A DNA stretch of 64,000 nucleotides, taken from positions 806,001 through 870,000 of the forward strand of contig NZ_PQGA01000001.1 in NCBI RefSeq assembly GCF_002917095.1, read 5' to 3'. Below the pieces are notes generated by a model. That model saw nothing but the letters and a program-made list of their open reading frames with translations, had not been told where the DNA came from and ran no database searches. The DNA comes from Paraburkholderia eburnea (lineage in GTDB: Bacteria > Pseudomonadota > Gammaproteobacteria > Burkholderiales > Burkholderiaceae). How positions within the stretch are numbered: position 1 is the stretch's first letter; each line of letters begins with the position of its first letter. The position numbers and the translations under genes are program-made. Of the stretch, positions 58,533-64,000 are shown in pieces.

Positions 58533-58569
58533 CCGCTCATGTCCCCCCCGGCTTGAGCGGCTTTTTTTT
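58533..58569 (+). terminator. Orphan plus-strand terminator, possible end of a small RNA
   Basis: CCGCTCA (58533-58539) pairs with TGAGCGG (58554-58560), followed by C and eight T residues (58562-58569) on the plus strand. No plus-strand gene precedes it: the whole stretch 58147-58613 between two minus-strand genes has no recognised protein. A transcript starting within about 58400-58500 would end here. The loop is a C-run, TGTCCCCCCCGGCT. Confidence 0.55.
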
Positions 58570-58613
58570 GCACGTGCGCTTTGTGCATGCGCCTCGTCAG
58601 GGCGGACCCGGCA

Positions 58614-59282
58614 TCAGGCGAACGCGCCTTGCGCCAGTTCCCGCACGTAGTCGCGAACGCCCTCGGGCCAGTCCACGCTCCACGCCTCGAAGCGCGCGCG
58701 CTCGCCCGCATAGAGCGCCCGCAACGCCTCCTCATAACCCGGCAGGTTGCCCGCCAGCGCCGTCATGAAACGATGCACGGCCTCGCGCGACGTACGCACA
58801 CGGTCCTTCGCCTCGCTCGCGTGACGCGCGCTTTCCACGAGCTTGCGCAGCACCACCGACGCACCGCCCGGCTGCGCCGCCAGCCAGTCCCAGTGGCGCG
58901 GCAGCAGCGTGACCTCGCGCGCGACGACGCCCAGCTTCGGGCGGCCACGGCCGCGCGGGGCGTCGTCGCCGGCTGCTTCGGTCGTTGCGTCCTGCGCGGC
59001 TTCGCTCGCGGATTGCGTTTTCGCCTGCCACGCGGCATCGGCCGCGAGTCGCGCGGCGACATCGGCGGCACGGCCTCGCAGATCGAATTCCACCTGGGTC
59101 GCGTCGCGGTCGTCGAAGATCAGCACGGACGCCGGTTCGCCCTGCTCCAGTGCCGCCTTCACCGCCAGCGCCACGTCGAGCGGCGTGCCGCGCGCGATCA
59201 GCCGCGTGCCCGCGAACGCCGTCACGCCCGCTATGCCCGTCATGCCCGCCGCGTGCGGCGAATGGATGGATGTCGCTGTCAT
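58614..59282 (-). CDS. DUF2239 family protein
   Basis: This 222-residue cytosolic protein has an N-terminal half beginning GVTAFAGTRLIARGTPLDVALAVK that resembles DUF2239, with FDDRDATQVEFDLRG. A Pro/Arg-Gly linker (RGRGRPKLGVV) follows, then VTLLPRHWDWLAAQPGGASVVLRKLVE, a family hallmark. The C-terminal helical part ends RDYVRELAQGAFA. The RGRGRPKLG stretch looks like a small DNA-contacting basic loop (inference). Two TTACCCGGATAA-like sites lie just upstream, so it is probably tightly regulated. Function unknown. Confidence 0.85.
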   Translation of the reverse strand: MTATSIHSPHAAGMTGIAGVTAFAGTRLIARGTPLDVALAVKAALEQGEPASVLIFDDRDATQVEFDLRGRAADVAARLAADAAWQAKTQSASEAAQDATTEAAGDDAPRGRGRPKLGVVAREVTLLPRHWDWLAAQPGGASVVLRKLVESARHASEAKDRVRTSREAVHRFMTALAGNLPGYEEALRALYAGERARFEAWSVDWPEGVRDYVRELAQGAFA

Positions 59283-59316
59283 CGTGATTCCCTCTCGTCG
59301 AATGATGCAGCGAATA

Positions 59317-59356
59317 TTACCCGGATAAATTTAACGACACAATATCATCCGGGTAA
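59317..59356 (-). promoter_or_regulatory. Twin operator-like palindromes upstream of DUF2239
   Basis: TTACCCGGATAA (59317-59328) and TCATCCGGGTAA (59345-59356) are inverted copies of a 12-bp near-palindrome, centres 28 bases apart; their outer TTACCCGGAT/ATCCGGGTAA arms form a perfect 10-bp inverted repeat. They lie 35-74 bases before the DUF2239 ATG, in an AT-rich promoter-like stretch. The regulator that binds is not encoded nearby. Confidence 0.6.
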
Positions 59357-59362
59357 AAATAT

Positions 59363-60868
59363 TCAGAATTCCGGCCCGGCGCCCTGGTGCGCGCGTGCAA
59401 AGCTGGGCTGCCAGACCGCCACGCGGTTGCGGCCGCCGCGCTTGGCCTTATAGAGCGCGGCATCGGCGGCTTCGACCAGGGCACGCCAGCTCTCGAAGTC
59501 GCGCGCCGATGTGCTCGCCACGCCCACGCTGGCCGTGAGCACGTTGTTGGGGCTGTCCGCGTGCGGGATGTCGAGCGTCTCGATGGCCGAGCGCAGTTTC
59601 TCCGCGTGCGCGAGCGCCTGGGCCGCGTTCGTATCGGGCAGCAGCAGCACGAACTCCTCGCCGCCGTAACGGGCCGCGCAGTCGGCAGGCCGTCGCGCAT
59701 GACTGCCGATCGAACGGGCGACCGACGCCAGCGCGGCGTCGCCCGCCGTATGGCCGTAACGGTCATTGAAGGGTTTGAAGCGATCGACGTCGAGCATCAT
59801 CACCGCGAGCGGCTGACCCGCGCGCCGCGCGCGCAGCCATTCATGATCGGCGCGCGCCTCGAAAGCGCGGCGGTTGGCGAGCGCCGTGAGCGCGTCGGTG
59901 CCGGCCAGCGCGCGCAACTCGTCTTCGAGCAGCTCGCGTCGGCGCAACTGGCGCGAGAGCAGCACCGCGAAGGCGATCAGCAAGGCGTCGAGCAGCGCCG
60001 TCAGCGAGCCGATGATCCACGCGCGCGCACGCCATTTGGTGTAAATGTCGCCGGCCGCCACGGCCACGCTGAACACGAGCGGATAACCCTCCACGCGGCG
60101 AAACGCGAACCAGCGCCGCACGCCGTCCACCGGCCCGATGCCGAAAAACCCACCCTCCCGCGCGCGGCCGAAGCGCTGAAACAACGCCGAACCGGCAAGA
60201 TTCAGGCCGATCATTTCGGGCGCGTAAGGACGGCGCATGAGCAAGGTGCCGTCGGCGAGCGTGAGCGTGACGGCGCCATGCGCGCCGATCTCGATGCCGC
60301 TCATGAGACGGCGGAAGTAGTCGAGCCGCATCGTGCCCACCACCACGCCCGCGAACGAACCGTCGGGCTTTTCGAGGCGGCGGCTCAGGCCGATGGTGGC
60401 GTCGTCCGGGCCGTCGCGCGCCATCATCGGATGGCTGACGTAGAGGCCCGTGTGCGGCGAGTCGCGCTGCGCGACGAAATAGTCGCGCCCGGCCACGTTG
60501 AGTTTGCGCGGCGGCGACACGCGCGAATCGAAGATGACGTCGCCATTGGCATTGGCGACGAGAATCTCACCGAGACTCTTCGCCGTCGCCGAGCGGTCGA
60601 ATAGCACGCTTTGGCGCAGATTGTCGGGGAGTTCGGCCAGACGCGGGTCGTCGATGGCGTCGATCACACCTTGCAGCGACAGCGCATAGACATCGAAATT
60701 GCGCTGCGTGTCGCGCTCGAACAGAAGCGTCATGTTGAAGGTCGCGGCGCGAGCGCTGGCGAGCGCGTCCTCACGCATCTGCGCCATGACCCAACCGGCC
60801 ACCGCAGTGAGGACAGCAGCCAGCACGATGCTGATGGCGATCACGACGTTCGGTCGGCGGTTCATCAT
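59363..60868 (-). CDS. Diguanylate cyclase with periplasmic sensor domain
   Basis: This protein is about 501 residues from ATG 60868 (ATG 60865 or 60907 are alternatives). TM1 lies at about 8-30, a periplasmic dCache/PDC sensor at about 35-280 (FERDTQRNFDVYALSLQGVID, GRDYFVAQRD), then TM2 (WIIGSLTALLDALLIAFAVLLS). The C-terminal GGDEF domain holds RYGGEEFVLLLP, and RPAD exactly five residues before GGEEF is an RxxD inhibitory site. So it likely makes c-di-GMP, with product feedback, in response to an external ligand. No strong ribosome site is seen. Confidence 0.9.
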   Translation of the reverse strand: MMNRRPNVVIAISIVLAAVLTAVAGWVMAQMREDALASARAATFNMTLLFERDTQRNFDVYALSLQGVIDAIDDPRLAELPDNLRQSVLFDRSATAKSLGEILVANANGDVIFDSRVSPPRKLNVAGRDYFVAQRDSPHTGLYVSHPMMARDGPDDATIGLSRRLEKPDGSFAGVVVGTMRLDYFRRLMSGIEIGAHGAVTLTLADGTLLMRRPYAPEMIGLNLAGSALFQRFGRAREGGFFGIGPVDGVRRWFAFRRVEGYPLVFSVAVAAGDIYTKWRARAWIIGSLTALLDALLIAFAVLLSRQLRRRELLEDELRALAGTDALTALANRRAFEARADHEWLRARRAGQPLAVMMLDVDRFKPFNDRYGHTAGDAALASVARSIGSHARRPADCAARYGGEEFVLLLPDTNAAQALAHAEKLRSAIETLDIPHADSPNNVLTASVGVASTSARDFESWRALVEAADAALYKAKRGGRNRVAVWQPSFARAHQGAGPEF

Positions 60869-61152
60869 GGCGGTGGACTCGCGTGCGCTCGGGCGAAGAA
60901 CAGCCATCCGGCAGCGTCACGGACGGACCGCGCGCGTCGATGCGCGGCGCGCATGGCGTGCCGGTTTGCAATCGAGTGTACATCCTGAAAACGTGCTGCG
61001 TACGGCGTTTATGTGGCGTGGTTCACGTTGAATTCGTAACGGGTTTTACGCTGAAATCGCCTGATTAATGCGTGTCTTTCATTGCGCGCTATTTGTTCGG
61101 AATCCTGTTTTTTCCGCGCGTTGTTTGTGTCTGTATGTTCGCTAGCCGCCAG

Positions 61153-61941
61153 TCAGGCGTCGCGCAGTCCGACGATCGCGTTGGTTTCTATCCACGTTCG
61201 CCATTGAGCTGCGAAGTCGAAGTCATCGTCGATTGAAAAAGCGCGCTCGAGTGCGGCGTCGAGCGTTTCGCCGCGTTGCAGCGCAACGAAGGCCGCGTGC
61301 GCGGCCTGAGTCTGCGAGAGCGCAGCGGATCGCCATTGCGGGCGCACGATGAGCGTCCAGTTGGGTACGTCGATACGCTCGGGCCATTGCGCTTGCGTCG
61401 GGTCGCCGCTCTGGCGATGCGCGCGCCAGATTTCGAAGGCCGCGTGGCGCGATGCCAGCGCGACACATGCCGGGTGTACTTTCAGACGCGCCGACATTAA
61501 ACGTTCAACGCCGATCGCTTGCCACTGCGCGGGCGAAAGCGGGGAGACATTCGCGGCGAAAGTGGCGACATGCAGCGCCCATTCGAGTCGCGCGACATCG
61601 CCGAAATACACGTAACGTGCGTCGGTTTCGTAACGTTCGATGAATTCGGGCAACGAAGCGCCGAAGCGGTTTAGATCCGCGTCGCGCGAAGGCTGTGCAC
61701 GTGCATAGGCGAGCACCAGCGCATTGAAGTAGGTGTCGCCGGTGAGTTGAGCGAGCACAGGATACGCACTGGCCAGCGCCGCGCGCCGGGCCGCGCGCAC
61801 GTTGCCGCGATAGAGACCGAGGCGCTCGCGCGCGAGGGCATCGTCGGGGGTGTGCAGATGCTTGCAGAGCGCGGCATCGGCGGCGGGATCGTCGATGGCA
61901 TCGGCAAACAGCGACTGTAGTGTTTCTAGCGACGTGTTCAT
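61153..61941 (-). CDS. DUF2063 protein, bufferin/HvfC-type partner of the MNIO enzyme
   Basis: This 262-residue cytosolic protein has an N-terminal DUF2063 domain (about 8-95: [48 protein letters not shown]). This is the usual partner of DUF692/MNIO enzymes (BufC, HvfC, GigB), thought to present the precursor peptide. A C-terminal winged-type region follows (about 105-255). Its ATG overlaps the stop of the MNIO gene (ATGA), so the two are translated together. No DoxX gene follows; next is 284 bases of spacer and a diguanylate cyclase. Confidence 0.85.
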   Translation of the reverse strand: MNTSLETLQSLFADAIDDPAADAALCKHLHTPDDALARERLGLYRGNVRAARRAALASAYPVLAQLTGDTYFNALVLAYARAQPSRDADLNRFGASLPEFIERYETDARYVYFGDVARLEWALHVATFAANVSPLSPAQWQAIGVERLMSARLKVHPACVALASRHAAFEIWRAHRQSGDPTQAQWPERIDVPNWTLIVRPQWRSAALSQTQAAHAAFVALQRGETLDAALERAFSIDDDFDFAAQWRTWIETNAIVGLRDA

Positions 61942-62783
61942 GCGTGCGCACTCATGCGTTCATGCGCTTGCCGTGCCTCATCGAGCAGCACATCGAGCGG
62001 CGGCACTTGCGTGTCCCATTCGATCAACGTCGGCACCGCGCCGAAGCGATGCAACGCAGCATCGTAAAGCGACCAGACCTCGGGCGCGACGCGCGAACCG
62101 TGATCGTCGATCACCGCTGCCGGCGTCACGCGATGGCCCGCAAGATGCAGCTCGCCGACTATGTCGGGTGGCAGTGCGTTCATCGCGGCGAGCGCGTCTT
62201 CACCGTGATTGCGCTGGTTCACGTAGAGATTGTTCACGTCGAGCAGCACTCCACAGCCGGTGCGCCGCGCCAGTTCCGCGAGAAACGCGGCCTCGCTGTA
62301 GTCGTCATCGCGAAAGCGCACATACGTAGAGACGTTTTCGATCAGCACGCGGCGGCGCAGCGTGTCCTGCATGTGCGCCACGCGCGCGCATAGATGAGCG
62401 AGCGACGCGTGGGTGAGCGGCATCGGCAACAGATCGTGCAGCGCGGCATGTGGCGTCGCGCCCCAGCAGAGATGCTCGGACACGAGCGCCGGTTCGATGC
62501 GCTCGACGAGGCGTGCCAGGCGCGCAAGATGGCTCTCGTCGAGCGGCGCAGCCGAGCCGAGGCCAAGGCCCACGCCATGCAGGCTCACCGGCAGATCGCG
62601 CCGAACCGTGTCGAGTACGTGCAGATCGTAGCCGCCGTCGCCGAAGTAGTTTTCGCTATGCACCTCGACCCAGCCGACGGGCGGCGGCGCCTGCATGAAG
62701 GCGTCATGGTGCGCATGACGCAAGCCGATGCCGACGCCTTGCGCGTGCTTTTGCGTCGGACCTGCGGACGTCTGCATCGTCAT
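61938..62783 (-). CDS. DUF692 multinuclear non-heme iron oxidase (MNIO), BufB-type
   Basis: This is a 281-residue TIM-barrel enzyme. Metal-site and family motifs are HSENYF (42-47), SLHGVGL (67-73), SEHLCW (102-107), LIENVS (147-152), [10 protein letters not shown] (180-189), HLAGH (213-217) and LIEWDT (253-258). MNIOs use two or three iron ions to modify Cys residues of small precursor peptides; in bufferins this makes thiooxazole-type groups that bind copper. The precursor gene lies 12 bases upstream, and the DUF2063 partner overlaps downstream. ATG 62783 or the third codon (also Met) may be used. Confidence 0.92.
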   Translation of the reverse strand: MTMQTSAGPTQKHAQGVGIGLRHAHHDAFMQAPPPVGWVEVHSENYFGDGGYDLHVLDTVRRDLPVSLHGVGLGLGSAAPLDESHLARLARLVERIEPALVSEHLCWGATPHAALHDLLPMPLTHASLAHLCARVAHMQDTLRRRVLIENVSTYVRFRDDDYSEAAFLAELARRTGCGVLLDVNNLYVNQRNHGEDALAAMNALPPDIVGELHLAGHRVTPAAVIDDHGSRVAPEVWSLYDAALHRFGAVPTLIEWDTQVPPLDVLLDEARQAHERMSAHA

Positions 62784-62795
62784 TGCGCTAGCGAG

Positions 62796-63044
62796 TTACT
62801 TTTCCGGCGTGCCGCCGAGTTTCTCGCAGGTGCCCTTCGGCATGGTCTTGAAGTCGCCCTTGTCGTGATCGACCTTGGCCTGGCCCGCGCAATCGTGCAC
62901 GCCGGTCTTGCTCGAACAATCGTTCTGACCGGCCTTGGCGACGCCGTAGCAATTCACCGAATCATCGGCGTGCGCGACGCCTGCCGTTGCCAGCCCCGCT
63001 AGCGCGGCGGCGATCACGGCCTGACGGCCGAGCGCGTTTTTCAT
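62796..63044 (-). CDS. Bufferin-type (DUF2282) exported precursor peptide
   Basis: This is an 82-residue precursor. The signal peptide ends near AHA (residues 1-26), an exported RiPP of the bufferin kind. The mature part has four Cys at 32, 43, 52 and 73 in the DUF2282 pattern [12 protein letters not shown] ... H-D-C-A-G-Q-A-K ... [10 protein letters not shown]. The two inner-type Cys are presumably modified by the MNIO at 61938. GAGGAG precedes the ATG. Relatives (BufA1; GigP in Cupriavidus) answer to copper or gold. The metal and modified residues here are inferred from family. Confidence 0.9.
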   Translation of the reverse strand: MKNALGRQAVIAAALAGLATAGVAHADDSVNCYGVAKAGQNDCSSKTGVHDCAGQAKVDHDKGDFKTMPKGTCEKLGGTPEK

Positions 63045-63332
63045 GGGAAATCTCCTCGAAGTTGCGGATGGCGCGCGGCGTAACGGCGCGCACCTCGTAC
63101 GCACTATTTTGCCTGAGCGTCGGTGGCGCCGATTTAATCGCGATAAGCATGTGGACGCTATTTCCGCCCTTGCGTTCCAGCACTGAATGGATGTGTGAAT
63201 TATCTCGAATCTCGCAATGATGTTTGCCGCATCCCGATATTTATCTTTAATGTGCACTGCAATAAAGTTTCATTAACGGATCGAACAAGCACATTGTTAC
63301 GGTTCGAATGATAATTTTGGAGGTTATAGATC

Positions 63333-63650
63333 ATGAAGACCCTGATTGCCGCAGCGCTCGCCGCTACCGTTCTTGCCGCCCCGGCTGTGTCGTTCGCCCA
63401 GGCTACCGCTAACCAGCAGCCGCTGACCCGTGCGCAGGTGCGCGCCGAACTCGTGCAACTCGAAAAGGCCGGCTACCGCCCGGGCCTGTCGAGCCCGTAC
63501 TACCCGGAAGACCTGCAAGCCGCGCAAGCACGCGTCGCCCAACAGAACGCAACGGCTGAAGCCACCGCCTACGGCGCATCGACCAACGGCTCCACGCAAG
63601 CCGGCAGCCGCACGACGGAAAACATCAAGCCGGTTTATTTCGGCCAGTAA
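63333..63650 (+). CDS. DUF4148 domain-containing exported protein
   Basis: This 105-residue periplasmic protein has a signal peptide (MKTLIAAALAATVLAAPAVSFA, cleavage about 22) and then the DUF4148 motif LTRAQVRAELVQLEKAGYRPG (about 31-51), which is abundant in Burkholderia. The tail is Thr/Ala/Gly-rich and ends IKPVYFGQ. TTTTGGAGGTT before the ATG is a strong ribosome site. It is divergent from the bufferin operon across 288 bases. Function unknown; this family is often multicopy. Confidence 0.9.
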   Translation: MKTLIAAALAATVLAAPAVSFAQATANQQPLTRAQVRAELVQLEKAGYRPGLSSPYYPEDLQAAQARVAQQNATAEATAYGASTNGSTQAGSRTTENIKPVYFGQ

Positions 63651-64000
63651 TTTCGCTCGGTCATTCGCGGCGCGCGGCCTTGAGGCGCGCTGCGTGACGC
63701 ACGCCAGTCGGGCTCGCTCTCTCGCAGCAACTTGAGAGCGGGCCCGTCAGTCTTTTGTGCAGGTACGTTAGTTTTCGTTGCTTCGCTCGGCTTTCGTCAC
63801 GCGAGGCACGCCCGCAGGAAACCTCCGCCGTCGGATACCCGGCGGCTTGCCCGGGCAATTCGTTGCCCGGGCCTTTTTCTTATTTGTCGGGCACTGCACG
63901 TCTTTGTCGTATCGGTTCGCGCTTCGTTGGCGTCGGGGTGCGGACTCACTCTATCTCCTTTCCTATTCTGTTGTGATTGCGTCGGCGCGGATGGTGTCCT
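63651..64000. other. Region after the DUF4148 gene to the window end
   Basis: These 350 bases hold no recognisable gene. The first 200 lead to the terminator at 63849. After 63880 there is about 120 bases of lower-GC sequence, probably the promoter side of a gene beyond the window. Confidence 0.35.
63849..63878 (+). terminator. Strong rho-independent terminator with UUCG loop
   Basis: GCCCGGGCAA (63849-63858), loop TTCG, and TTGCCCGGGC (63863-63872) are a perfect 10-bp stem followed by CTTTTT. It lies about 200 bases after the DUF4148 stop and may end that transcript or a small RNA in the gap. Confidence 0.9.

Noticed and set aside
63661..63858. Minus-strand frame of 65 codons near the window end
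   Set aside because: It starts within the strong terminator stem at 63849 and has no motif or ribosome site.

Overview
The window is high-GC chromosomal DNA from a Burkholderiaceae bacterium, most like Paraburkholderia, Caballeronia or Burkholderia. This rests on families typical of the group (DUF3567, DUF1840, DUF4148, DUF2239, DUF3309), a methionine synthase split into two genes, the order argS - SPOR protein - dsbA - SDR, and a porin ending in phenylalanine. No rRNA, tRNA, CRISPR array, insertion sequence or phage gene was recognised. Most of the window is core metabolism and envelope genes, with a few accessory inserts.

Layout: 1-3.1 kb holds a DUF3108 protein, an enol-lactonase-like hydrolase and DUF3567. 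3.2-8.9 kb holds the two halves of B12-dependent methionine synthase, separated by a lower-GC pair (an AAA/OLD-like ATPase and a DUF4276 protein) that looks like an inserted defence-type module. 9-14.6 kb holds a small exported protein, DUF1840, argS, a SPOR protein, dsbA and an SDR. 14.8-18.8 kb holds a lone peptide-binding protein and, convergent to it, two LPS/glycan-type genes. A decayed small exported-protein gene lies at 19.1-19.3 kb.

19.4-25.8 kb is a divergent block: a fabI paralogue and a DUF3141 protein with PHA-synthase-like catalytic residues and a histone-like tail on one strand, pta and ackA on the other. This suggests handling of acyl groups and acetyl phosphate under overflow or low-oxygen conditions. 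25.9-30.9 kb holds an RBBP9-like hydrolase and a row of genes from ghrA through HMG-CoA lyase, a YbaK deacylase, DUF1289 and MaoC to an MBL hydrolase. 31-37.3 kb holds DUF445, an EamA exporter divergent from an Lrp regulator, a fluoroacetate-dehalogenase-type enzyme, a nitronate monooxygenase-like flavoprotein and a LysR regulator. 37.4-43.8 kb holds a porin, a Gly-rich exported protein, an SBF transporter, an EAL-CBS-GGDEF protein and a 51-residue DUF3309 membrane protein.

44-47.5 kb is a sugar cluster: LacI regulator, AGE-family isomerase/epimerase and PfkB kinase, probably mannose to fructose to fructose 6-phosphate. 47.6-53.3 kb holds two small unknown proteins, a KirBac potassium channel and a fused indolepyruvate ferredoxin oxidoreductase. 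53.3-60.9 kb holds an EAL phosphodiesterase, a CPA1 Na+/H+ antiporter, a uracil/xanthine permease, DUF2239 and a diguanylate cyclase. 61.1-63.0 kb is a bufferin-type RiPP operon (precursor, MNIO/DUF692 enzyme, DUF2063 partner) without a DoxX gene next to it; a DUF4148 gene diverges from it.

The points most worth a second look are the ATPase-DUF4276 pair lodged inside the metH operon, the bufferin operon, the DUF3141 protein with its basic tail, and an orphan terminator near 58.55 kb that could end a small RNA.
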